DNA of 15,000 nucleotides from Actinidia chinensis (lineage: Eukaryota > Streptophyta > Magnoliopsida > Ericales > Actinidiaceae). The position numbers and the translations under genes were made by a program. Position 1 is the first letter of the stretch. Each line of letters begins with the position of its first letter. The stretch is from assembly GCA_009663005.1 (NCBI GenBank), contig CM018899.1, positions 1,957,501 through 1,972,500 of the forward strand, given 5' to 3'. Of this stretch, positions 1-7,818 are shown piece after piece. The notes beneath the pieces are model-generated. The model ran no database searches. It was not told the DNA's origin and saw only the letters and a program-made list of their open reading frames with translations.

Positions 1-850
1 ACTGAATCAAGTTGGCCCAATTTCAAACGTTAGTCAAAATGATTGACAAAAATATTTGCAACATACAACAACAGTCTCAAAAATGTTCATCCGTGTCACT
101 TTAGTCCAAACTATAGACTTTGTTTGGATACACAAAATTTAGAAATAAATTTGAGAACTTCTTAAAAACAAACTCATGAACTAATAATACCTAAAATAGA
201 TTGATTGCAAATCCATAGTCACATGGCTGAATCACATTTATCTTAAAAAAATTAGTAGTCTATTGTAAAAATTGTACTTGATATAATAACTAAAATTATA
301 AGATCGTGTGGCTATCGACATCAAGTCAACTTAATTATTTGCATGAATAATTATCTTAACAAATCTTACAAAATAAAGAATTTAAATCATCGATATAAAT
401 TCAGTATGAACTTGCTAACTTTATCATAAAGTCAAAACGCTAGAGAAGCTTGTCCTATAAATTAAACAAGACAATAGAACTAATCTCTAATTTGCAGCTC
501 CCTATGCTAATTAAAGTTAACAACAACTAGTACATTAAAAAAAGTATGCCCACCCATATCCTTAGGCTCTTGATTTTTCTTATTCTGTATAATACATGTG
601 GAAAGAAAAGTATGCCCAACCATCCAGATCAGGACGAAAGGAGACATTGAATCAATCACCAATTAGTACAAGCGTGTCCAATATTTCATATGGGTCTGGG
701 TTCCAGTTCCACGCACATGGGGCATATCATATGGGAACCGTACTGGTTAATATAATCAATGCATTTGGGTGCCATATAATCGGTGAAAGTATCTTTGCTT
801 TCACAAAATACCCATCCATTTGAGGCTACAACAAATTATAAATTACTCTC
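1..850. other. AT-rich intergenic DNA, nothing recognised
   Basis: This stretch is AT-rich with stops in all frames. The only open frame of note (596-823, plus strand, 75 codons) begins at an arbitrary ATG and shows no recognised domain, signal peptide or compositional sign of coding. A short phrase (AAAGTATGCCCA) occurs twice, near 541 and 608. I see no gene, promoter or element boundary that I can support here. Confidence 0.6.
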
Positions 851-1031
851 AAGATTGTTGATAATTTTAGAAAAATGATTTCTACATTCCAATTTTGATT
901 TTTGTACTTTATTTTTTGATTTCTGCACTTTAAATTTTTTATAATTTTTATTTAATAAATACAAAAAATGGAGTTTAGAAATCAAAAAACAAAGTGCAGA
1001 AATTATTTTTCTAATTTTAAGAATATTCTCA
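851..1031. mobile_element. MITE-like foldback element
   Basis: The segment can fold back on itself. About 29 bases at 862-890 (containing TTTTAGAAAAATGATTTCT) are nearly the reverse complement of 991-1019. A second inner pair also matches: 919-932 (GATTTCTGCACTTT) with 991-1004. The A/T-rich centre falls near 955-965. The size, AT content and hairpin form suit a small non-autonomous plant DNA transposon (MITE). I could not define exact termini or a target-site duplication, so the superfamily is unassigned. It lies directly downstream, in the minus-strand sense, of the NLR fragment and may have helped break it. Confidence 0.5.
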
Positions 1032-1094
1032 CAATTATTTTGAAGTTAATAATCTTTGATCTTCAGACAAGATTTAACCTTTTATAATTCCCAT

Positions 1095-1310
1095 AAATTG
1101 AATATTAACTCCTTGAGTTTGTATAATCCCGTAATATCCAATACTTAAAAGTTAAGGAAAATTAGTAGGCCCTCCTCCGAAACAAACCATCATCGTCTTT
1201 CTTAAGTAAGAGTCAACCAAATTTGAGGACTGTCAATTTAGGTAGTTTCCGCTTCCAAGAAAGTGCGAACGAGGGTAAGCTTGGTGAGGTTTTGTGGCAT
1301 TTTATCATAT
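1095..1310 (-). pseudogene. NLR-type resistance gene fragment (LRR region)
   Basis: Read on the minus strand, four consecutive pieces match the usual order of plant CC-NBS-LRR leucine-rich repeats, in shifting frames. About 1271-1310 encodes LPEYDKMPQNLTKLTL. Positions 1217-1245 encode LPKLTVLKFG after a +1 frame change. Positions 1168-1214 encode a DSYLRKTMMVCFGGGP-like stretch, and 1106-1144 a VLDITGLYKLKEL-like stretch. The family pattern (PPNLTKLTL, then LPxLxVLKxG, then SYxGKxMVCxxGGFP, then LxxLxEL) is established for RPP8/RPP13-like proteins, which are intracellular immune receptors. The relic has frameshifts and stops, and no NB-ARC domain is visible upstream. The open frame reaches 1447, but its first part is not recognisable. 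This is a dead gene fragment. Assignment to the NLR family is from motif memory, not a search. Confidence 0.55.
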
Positions 1311-1319
1311 TCTGGCAAC

Positions 1320-1787
1320 TCTGTCAAGGCCTGTACAAATGCAACCCGATAAGATTCTTCTAAACCAACCAACACAAAAAAAGTTTTGCGTCTTTTGATG
1401 CATTTTATTCTCCCATCGTTCCAATTACTTTTCTTATCCTTCCACAAATTTGTTGTACAAAATTAATTTTTTTTTACCATTATGATCAAAATTTTGTATT
1501 TTTTCGATTTCTATTAACTAGAAAAGTCCGACAATATAAAAAGAAAATCACCTTCTTTGGAAAAAAATCACTAAAAACAAAAACAAATTATTTTTACTTG
1601 AAAAAAGTCACATGAAAAACAATGTCCTAAAATTTTGATGAAAACTGCAACAAGAAATTTACTATAAACAAAAATACTCAAAAACTATATCATCTGTATA
1701 AACTATGGGTAGTTTTTACTTGGGCAAGAAAATAACTAGTGTGGTAAACACGAGATTGTAGAGTTCCTAGCTATTGGTTGGTATGAT
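1320..1787. other. AT-rich spacer, nothing recognised
   Basis: Between the NLR fragment and the hAT-type element the sequence is A/T-rich with homopolymer runs. The N-terminal part of the minus-strand open frame (up to 1447) enters this stretch but matches nothing I recognise. The last eight bases (1780-1787) are the left target-site duplication of the following transposon. Confidence 0.5.
1780..1787. repeat. left 8-bp target-site duplication (GGTATGAT)
   Basis: This is identical to 2633-2640 and sits immediately outside the TAGGGG terminus. It marks the insertion site of the hAT-type element. Confidence 0.88.
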
Positions 1788-2632
1788 TAGGGGTGTCCAA
1801 AATCCAAAACCTATGAATTGAACCGAACCGAATCAAACTGTGCATTTTGGATTGGTTTCTATGTTTAATGGTTAGGTTCGGGTTTTAAAAAATTAAGAAC
1901 CGGTAATTTGGTTCGGTTACCACCGATTTTTTATTTTCAAAACCGTGGGTTTCAAACCGACCGACCGAAATCGATTATATATAGATATATATATATTATG
2001 TATGTATTATGTATACATATATATGTAGATAGATTTATCTAGAATATTAATACATACCCCTACAACGTGATTACTTTTAACACAGCACCAGTAAAAAAGC
2101 TTTCTCCCAACAAAAATATTTTCACTTCCTATAGATATTATGATTACTCTATCCATTTTCCATCAAAACACCCTTCACCTTCTTTTTCTATCCAAAATTT
2201 TATCAGTTAAATTTTCTTTTATTATCCATTATTGAATTCTTTTTCAGTTCTTCGTTTATTCATTTTTTTTTTATCCATTGAATCTAACTTTTATGAGTTG
2301 TGTAAATTGCAATATTAGAGTTGGTTGAGTAATATCATTTAAGGGTCAAAAAAAAATCTATGAACTATTTATACTATTTTTGTTTTCATAACTTAAAGGA
2401 TAATGAGATGGGTTATTTAAATAAATAATTTTGTTTGTAATTTTATCTTTTATAAAAATATTTAAAATATTAATTGGATTTGAACCGGAACCGAACGGAA
2501 ACGAAACCGATAAGGCAGATCGTTTTTGTTTGTTCTATACTTGTACTGGTTAGTTCTGGTTCTTATTTTTCAGAACCGTTAACATGGATGGTTTAATGGA
2601 TTCTTATGGAACCGGACCATGGACACCCCTAG
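1788..2632. mobile_element. non-autonomous hAT-type DNA transposon, complete
   Basis: The element begins TAGGGGTGTCCA and ends with the exact reverse complement TGGACACCCCTA (plus a G), giving 12-bp terminal inverted repeats. It is flanked by a perfect 8-bp direct duplication, GGTATGAT, at 1780-1787 and 2633-2640. An 8-bp duplication is the hallmark of hAT superfamily insertion, and TAGGGGTG-type ends are common among plant hAT elements. At 845 bp it encodes no transposase. Subterminal regions (about 1808-1970 and 2480-2620) are rich in ACCGAAC, ACCGGAAC and AACCGGT motifs on both strands, the kind of clustered sites that hAT transposases bind. The interior is A/T-rich with a TA-rich microsatellite. 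Confidence 0.88.
1974..2034. repeat. TA/TATG-rich microsatellite inside the hAT-type element
   Basis: This is a run of alternating TA, GATA and TATG units (TATATATAGATATATATATA and similar). Such tracts are common in the interior of plant DNA transposons and are prone to length variation. Confidence 0.7.
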
Positions 2633-2640
2633 GGTATGAT
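2633..2640. repeat. right 8-bp target-site duplication (GGTATGAT)
   Basis: This is identical to 1780-1787 and directly follows CCCCTAG. The perfect match suggests a fairly recent insertion, or chance preservation over eight bases. Confidence 0.88.
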
Positions 2641-3128
2641 TGGCTTGAAAAACAAGACTGATTCTGTAATTTTTTCCTCCCTTGTAGATTTGTAGATACA
2701 ATAATCAGGGTTCAGATCAGATGTCCCATATGTTTTAGGACAGGGTTTTGGGATAGGGCCATGTCCCACTGTCCAAGTGGTGACACCTGTTCAAGAGAGG
2801 TTTTGTTAATGCTTCGGCTGGGGGACGAGAAGATAAATATGAAAAATTTTATTGAATGTTTTATACTTAACCTTTGGAGGTATACACGAGGACTTTAAGT
2901 AGGGCCAAGGCATTTCATTTAGTAAATCTATAGAATCATGTCCGATGGTCAATCTAGCCATACCTGTGCAAAACCAAGGAAGTCAATAAAGTCAATGTTA
3001 TCATAAGCAAATATGAAGTAATGTAGTTAAAAGTAGTTAATTACTACTTACATGTGATGGTCAAGGCCGAATAGAACGTTGACTTGGATCCTCCCATGTG
3101 AGTCCGAAACCTACAAAAGAGAACTTAA

Positions 3129-3304
3129 GTTATATCCCCCAAGAAGATAAATATAGAAAATTTAATATATTGTTTAATATCTTAATATTTGGATGCGTGA
3201 AAATTTATATATTGGAGAGTTTTACTTGGCTCTACGCATTCTATTAGGGTGGTCTATCTAATCAAATACGTCAATTAATAGTGTTAGTTCTTGGGGGATA
3301 TAAC
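3129..3304. repeat. perfect 17-bp inverted repeat spanning 176 bp
   Basis: GTTATATCCCCCAAGAA at 3129-3145 is the exact reverse complement of TTCTTGGGGGATATAAC at 3288-3304. The enclosed 142 bases are A/T-rich and non-coding. TTAA lies just left of the first arm, but no clear matching duplication is seen on the right. It could be a tiny DNA transposon (MITE) or a large cruciform-forming repeat; the sequence alone does not decide. Confidence 0.55.
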
Positions 3305-3374
3305 CTACTGGATTGTATCAGACTTGGAGCAATTAGGAAGAAAATAAAGCAGCATAGAAAAAGGAAAGGGCCAA

Positions 3375-3395
3375 GTCCATTGTCCATTGTCCATT
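3375..3395. repeat. 7-bp tandem repeat (GTCCATT x3)
   Basis: Three perfect head-to-tail copies of GTCCATT are followed by a partial one. This is a simple local expansion with no other feature attached. Confidence 0.8.
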
Positions 3396-3571
3396 GTGGT
3401 TTTCAATAGGGATGCATTGGATGTGAGTTGGACCAAATGCTTTTATGTTTACATGGAGTGGAGAACATAGAGAACAAAGTGGAAAGCAATATGAAGGAAA
3501 GAGAACGAAAAAATTGGGGAAAAAGCAGCGAAGTACGTAAGTTTGACATGGATTTGCTTTGCTCTGGTGAG

Positions 3572-3756
3572 TGTTGATTAAATTGTTAAGTATCGAACAG
3601 TGGGTTTTGTAGTAGATGGATATGTGGTTGTGTAGCAGGAATTTAGTACAGTCAGTAATTAAGGGAGTTTCATATGTAATATTTATTCTCTCTATGAGAT
3701 TATGTGTATATTAGGGTTAAGCCGATAACCCTAACTTCACCTTTTTCTAACCTTCA
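3572..3756 (+). repeat. probable 5' LTR of the copia element (about 185 bp)
   Basis: The right edge is set by the primer binding site: the LTR ends ...CCTTCA at 3756. The left edge is proposed at TGTTGATTA (3572), since copia LTRs start TG and often TGTTGA. No second LTR is present for comparison, so the start is a guess. The stretch holds a CT-rich TTATTCTCTCT segment near 3682, typical of the R/U5 side. The length would be short for a copia LTR but within range. Confidence 0.5.
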
Positions 3757-3768
3757 TGGTATCAAAAC
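3757..3768 (+). promoter_or_regulatory. copia primer binding site (initiator tRNA-Met type)
   Basis: TGGTATCAAAAC differs by two bases from TGGTATCAGAGC, the sequence complementary to the 3' end of plant initiator methionine tRNA. It directly abuts the LTR end, as expected for the site where minus-strand DNA synthesis is primed. Confidence 0.75.
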
Positions 3769-4425
3769 AGGTCTTCCATGGCCACCGACTGCTACTTCCA
3801 TAGTCCACCAACCCTTGCACCACCATCAATCCCCTTTCTTTTTTGAATATGTTCTACACTGTTCGGGCACTGTTTATCATTATTCGATACTGTTGCACAC
3901 TGTTCGGCACTGTTGGGTACTATTTCGAAACTGTTTGGTACTGTTAGACTACTATTCATCATTGTTTGGTCCTGTTCGACTACTATTCATCATTGTTTGG
4001 TCCTGTTCGATTGTTGTTCATCATTGTTTGTAACTATTTGGCACTGTTTGTGCACTGTTAGGGACTATTTGGCCCTATTCGTGCTTGTTGGGCACTGTTT
4101 TGTCATTATTTGGCACTGTCATTGTTTCGCCTATTCGCCACTGTTTTGTTGTGTTTTTGATGGCCTACAATCACCTTCTCATCTCTTATTTGGTTTCCTA
4201 GTTCGTTTTGGAGAACCGTATCGGCTCCAATGTTTGATTGTAGCTCGTTGTCCAATCACTATGGTATGATTTCGTTGGTTACTTCGTTATTGCTCCATTT
4301 TTTTAGTTGTTTTGTTGTTGCTCCCGTTCTTGTTATTCGTTGTTGATTACTTATTATTCAACCTCCTCTTGCTATTGGTAGTTAGCTATCTTGGTTATTT
4401 ATCAGTTACATTTTGAGTTGTTTAT
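3769..4425 (+). other. copia leader, low-complexity and repeat-rich
   Basis: This is the untranslated stretch between primer site and gag. Its main content is about 300 bp of degenerate CACTGTTCGG-like repeats (about 3850-4150), including 31-bp tandem copies. Two overlapping open frames run through it (109 and 118 codons). They are low-complexity by-products of the repeat and match no family, so I do not call them genes. From 4270 to 4425 it is T-rich with no pattern. Confidence 0.6.
3850..4150 (+). repeat. degenerate CACTGTTYGG short-repeat tract
   Basis: Variants of a 10-12 base phrase (CACTGTTCGG, TACTGTTAG, CACTGTTTG, CACTATTCG-like) recur over about 300 bp. Within it, 3943-3973 and 3974-4004 are 31-bp tandem copies differing by about one base, and a third partial copy runs from 4005. 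The tract lies in the copia leader and probably grew by slippage. Confidence 0.75.
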
Positions 4426-5166
4426 ATGAAGATAAAATTCACGGTTGTTTCTGCCATTTCTCGCATTGTTAGTTCTAATTCAGATTCTGATTTCGCTACT
4501 AGTTCTAGTTCTTCTTGGGGGACTGAGTATATGTTTATTACAGCTATTCGGCACAATGGGCGTAATTATCCTCCATGGGCCAAATCTGCTGAGGTATATT
4601 TGACGGCTAAGGGGCAGGATAAGTATTTTGCTGATGCTCCTCTAGGTCATAAGGATCCTTCTTATGGCGCTTGAAAACTTGAGGATGCTCAAATTTGACT
4701 TTGTATGTGGAGAGCCTCAGATTAGTGGCAGTTTGATATATTATACTTCGGCCAAACAGGTGTGGGATCAGGGCTAAATAGATGTTTTTTGGCGTTGGTA
4801 ATCTACGGCGCACTTACGATCTTCGTCAGACCTTTCTCTCTTACTCTTGGTGACATGACGCTGAAGGATTATTATGGGCAATTTGCGGGGAGAGATTAAA
4901 CTGAGTGATCCTATTTCCTCTGATATTGCTACCATGGAGCGATATCGAGAGTCCATGCGGGTGGCCTGTTTTCTTTCTGGTCTTTCGTCCACCTTTGATG
5001 ATGCCTGATCTCAGATTCTTGGATCTAAGGAGCTCCCCTCCCGTAGTGAGGTTTTCAGCCATTTCCATCAAGTTACTTTACCATCTGCTACTCCCTCTCC
5101 TACCGATCAGTCTGCTTTAGCTGCTTCTGTTGGGTCATCTTGCCCCTCTAGTACCAGCGCCTCTTG
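4426..5166 (+). pseudogene. copia gag (capsid) relic
   Basis: The first open piece (4426-4674) starts at an ATG and has a serine-rich N-terminus. It then carries the copia gag core phrase NGRNYPPWAKSAEVYLTAKG and stops at a TGA where the family has Trp. Later pieces continue in other frames: around 4706-4776 an ISGSLIYYTSAKQVWDQ-like stretch, and around 4863-5166 a SDPISSDIATMERYRESMR-like stretch with FLSGLSSTFDDA and SQILGSKELPS. These follow the order of the UBN2/retrotransposon gag domain, the structural protein of the virus-like particle. The usual CCHC zinc knuckle after the capsid domain is not seen; the sequence passes almost directly to protease, implying a deletion near 5170-5200. 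Confidence 0.85.
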
Positions 5167-5204
5167 ACCACTGATACTCTAGCGCAAACAAGTGCTTCCA
5201 TCAT

Positions 5205-5399
5205 ATGTGTATTGCTTCCCACAGTCCTTGGGTCATTGTTTCCGTGCCTCCCATGACTGGCACTTCTTCTGTCCTGTCAGATATATCTCCTATTGGTCGT
5301 CCATCTCTTGTTAACCTTGCAGATGGATTTACTTCTCATGTTCTGGTATTGCTAGTGTGTGTTCTTCTTTCTCCTTATCGTCTATTGACATGTTCCTAA
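5205..5399 (+). pseudogene. copia aspartic protease relic
   Basis: An open piece of 64 codons retains the protease frame: WVI, then the active-site region, then MTGTSSVLSDISPIGRPS and NLADGFTSHVL, matching the copia retropepsin pattern. The catalytic motif DSGA is destroyed: the Asp codon position (5238-5240) reads GTT (Val), and the following bases read SVP through a small indel. The enzyme, which would cleave the Gag-Pol polyprotein, is therefore dead. Homology becomes frameshifted after about 5345. Confidence 0.75.
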
Positions 5400-5439
5400 A
5401 TTTTCATTTAATCTTTTATGTGTTAATAAACTTACTTAG

Positions 5440-6057
5440 TCTTTAAACTGTTTTGCCACCTTTTTTCCTACTTATTGTGTCTTTCAGGATCTCTAGACTA
5501 GGGAGAAAATTGGTGGTGGGTCTGAGTGTGTTGGCTTATATTACTTTGATGTAAATATTTTACCTCAGTGGCTTTCCGATCGTCCATTGCCCCTACCAGG
5601 TCCATTGTCAGCTTGGTCATCCATCCTATTAAAATTAGAAGATGGTTCCCACGTGTTAGTCTATTCAGTCCTTGTTGTGTGAAGTCTGTATGTCTTTCCC
5701 TTCCCGTGTCGAGCGTCGTATGTCTAGTCCATTAAAGTTAGTTCATTTTGATATTTAGGGACCTATTTGGGTTCCCTCTCTTTTAGGTTTTCAATATTTC
5801 ATTTTTTTTTGTCGATGATTATAGTTGGGTCCCTTATGGTTACCTCATGAAGGATCGGTCCGAGTTGTACTCTATTTTAAAATCATTTTATAATTAAATA
5901 AAGACTCAATTTAATATTTTTATTTGTTTATTTCGATCTGATTATGCACGTAAATATATTCATTCTAGTTTGTCTTCTTTTTTTGATGATCATGACATTA
6001 TTCATCAGTCTTCTTGTACCCGCACTCCTCTACAAAATGGAGTTGGCGTGTAAGATG
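5440..6057 (+). pseudogene. copia integrase relic, truncated
   Basis: Pieces in several frames follow the copia integrase order. There is a GAG-pre-integrase region (about 5440-5560, SLNCFATFFPTYCVFQDL-like), then QLGHPS near 5600 and CEVC at 5678-5689 (zinc-binding HHCC remnants). The first catalytic Asp is in LVHFDI (5750-5752), where the next Trp codon is TAG. The second Asp is in RSDYARKYIH (5940-5942), followed by HQSSCTRTPLQNG. The relic ends just after QNGVG: the bases that should encode the catalytic Glu are damaged by a small deletion, and the inserted gypsy sequence starts at 6058. The enzyme would have joined element cDNA to the chromosome. The open frame 5944-6204 is a reading-frame shadow crossing this junction. 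Confidence 0.82.
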
Positions 6058-6321
6058 TGTCACGCCCCGATCAAACCAAGACCTGGCCACGTGAGCAAAC
6101 AACTAAAAGGAGAAAAAAGTCGAACGAAGAGAATATGGACAACACGTTGTCTTTACATCAGAGTACTATACATTCATCCATCTAATGGACCATGCTCTCT
6201 ATGAGCTATCATCAAAAACAAAATATGGATGATATCAATTCAACAATTGCCCACACCGGGCTTAAAGAATAATTACAACTCCCAAAAATAGAATTCCGGT
6301 ATATCCTAGCGTGTCATTCTC

Positions 6322-6480
6322 GGAAAAAAAAAAGGGAAAGGGAAAAAGGGAGAAAAAAAAGGGAAAGAAAGAAGGAGAAAAAAGAAGGGTAAGTGTGAAA
6401 ACAATTCTCAAAAATAAGGGGAAGGAAAGAAGGAGTCAAAAAAGAAGGGTAAGGAAAAAAGTATAGAAAAATTACTCAAA
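6322..6480 (+). repeat. polypurine low-complexity tract
   Basis: About 160 bp are almost entirely A and G (GGAAAAAAAAAAGGGAAAGG and similar). Part is a roughly 60-bp tandem duplication: AAAGAAGGAG...AAAAAAGAAGGGTAAG occurs near 6366 and again near 6425. It occupies the position where the direct LTR copies hold the minisatellite. Long purine runs can form triplex DNA; no function is evident. Confidence 0.75.
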
Positions 6481-6751
6481 AAGAGGCAATTTGACTAAAG
6501 GCAAACAATGCATCAACATATAGCAATTAGCAATCATCAATATAAAACATCATTTGAACCATTTAAATATATTTTAATGTAAAAACTTATCCAATCATTT
6601 ATCCAGAAATAATTTCAAATTTCCACCTACCAAATGTTACATTATCAAAAATTAATGTAACAATAATAATACAAAATATAGTCCATGATCAAAGTAAAAC
6701 TATTTAAAAAAAAATTTAATTCGTTTTTTTTTTACTGTTCAAAAATTTTAG

Positions 6752-7060
6752 GTGCGACACCGAAAATCTGGGTGTCGACACCCAAAGGTCAGTAAGCCAA
6801 AATTTTAAAATTCCTGCTCAAAGTGTCAACACCAGTGGTCAGCCACAAATGTCAGTAGCAAAAAAAAAATGAAATTTTCACTAGGCAAGGTGTCGGACAA
6901 CAGTTTTTTTTTTGTAGACACCAAATGTCAGTAGCAAATTTTAAACATGCCTTTCAAAGGTGTCGACACCAACCTCCTAGGTGTCGACAACAACCATCAG
7001 TTTCTAGATTTCTCTAATTCTCCCCTCAAAGGTGTCGACACACCAACATCCTAAGGTCGC
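6752..7060 (-). repeat. GTGTCGACAC palindrome cluster, inverted copy
   Basis: Three perfect GTGTCGACAC palindromes (6772-6781, 6960-6969, 7032-7041) and several decayed ones (GTGCGACAC, GTGTCAACAC, GTGTCGACAA) are spaced by GTCAGTAGC-type spacers. This is the reverse-complement counterpart of 13215-13545. Confidence 0.8.
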
Positions 7061-7818
7061 ACAAATCCAAACACAAATTTCACGATTTTCTCAATTTTTT
7101 AATTCTAAATCAAGTTTTTAATTTAGGGTTCGATACCAAAATTTATCTCAATAGACTTTATATTAAGCCCTTAAACAACAATCCCAAGTAAAACCCACAA
7201 GAAACCCCCTTTACCTCGAATCCAGCTATACAAGCTCAAAAAAAAAATGGTTTGAAGAAGATGAGATAAAGCCCTCAAACTCCACTAGCTCCAATTTCAA
7301 AACTTTCTTTTGGCTCACAATATATAAGCCCTTGTTGTGTAGATGATATTCTCCCAAATGACCACTATCAAGGACTCCACTTCAAACTCAGAGATCGAAA
7401 CTCACAAATGCAAATCTTTTGGGCTCCAAAAACTTAGAGAGAGAAGGAGGACTTTGTCACAAATGATTTAAGGGAAATGATTTTGAGAATGGTTACGTGA
7501 AAATAGTTTTGAGAAATGATTTGATTGATGAAAATGGTTTTGAGAAAAGGTTAACGTTGGAAATGGTTTTGAGAATGACACGTCTATGATAGACCGGGGG
7601 AAGAAAACCCCACGGGAGGCAGGATTAGCGATCGTGTGTACATTGGGTTATGTCAAACCTTCGGTGAAGTCCGAGAGTCGGCCGGATATTGGGTTAAGTA
7701 AACCTTCGGTTGAAAGTCCGAGAAGGAAAGTCCTGATGGCATTATATTGGGTATGTAAAACATTCGGTGAAAGTCAGAGAAGAAAGTCCTAGATGGCAAA
7801 ATGCGCAAAAAATATAGG

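Larger units (their letters stand above)
2641..3571. other. intergenic DNA without recognisable gene
   Basis: This is non-coding in all frames. It contains a 17-bp inverted-repeat structure (3129-3304) and a three-copy 7-bp tandem repeat (3375-3395), listed separately. A loose similarity links 2833-2925 with 3142-3235 (both start GAAGATAAATAT), suggesting an old duplication. Otherwise nothing is recognised. Confidence 0.5.
3572..6057 (+). mobile_element. Ty1/copia retrotransposon relic, 5' portion
   Basis: The order along the plus strand is short LTR, primer binding site, leader, gag relic, protease relic and integrase relic. Protease and integrase ahead of any reverse transcriptase is the copia arrangement. 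All coding parts have stops and frameshifts. The element stops abruptly at 6057, inside the integrase core, where an inverted gypsy LTR begins (TGTCACGCCCC). The reverse transcriptase, RNase H and 3' LTR are not in the window and should lie beyond the gypsy element if they survive. It is copy-and-paste DNA that would have moved through an RNA intermediate. Confidence 0.85.
6058..7460 (-). repeat. inverted partial gypsy LTR copy
   Basis: This segment is the reverse complement of gypsy LTR sequence. Positions 6058-6290 mirror about 8700-8934 (the LTR 3' end, TGTCACGCCCC against GGGCGTGGACA). About 6490-7445 mirrors about 12790-13830 of the 3' LTR, including the GTGTCGACAC cluster and the AAAGGGGGTTT and TATAAAGTCTATTGA phrases. 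Where the direct copies carry the 48-bp minisatellite, this copy has only about 190 bp of polypurine sequence, so it is a different LTR variant. The LTR 5' end (counterpart of 12435-12785) is missing. It is joined directly to a plus-orientation half LTR near 7460. Confidence 0.8.

Noticed and set aside
596..823. 75-codon plus-strand open frame
   Set aside because: No recognised domain, no coding-like composition, lies in AT-rich intergenic DNA, and this length is common by chance.
3704..4269. Two overlapping open frames of 109 and 118 codons
   Set aside because: They run through the LTR end and the CACTGTT repeat field of the copia leader; the proteins are low-complexity products of the repeat.
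4607..5120. Several open frames of 68-76 codons on both strands
   Set aside because: They are antisense or out-of-frame shadows of the copia gag relic, whose homology is on the plus strand in other frames.
5944..6204. 86-codon open frame with a hydrophobic start resembling a membrane protein
   Set aside because: It is an out-of-frame reading of the copia integrase that crosses into the inverted gypsy LTR; the true frame gives RSDYARKYIH.
7586..7792. 68-codon frame with repeated PSVKSES-like phrases
   Set aside because: The repetition comes from diverged minisatellite units of the LTR and not from a protein.
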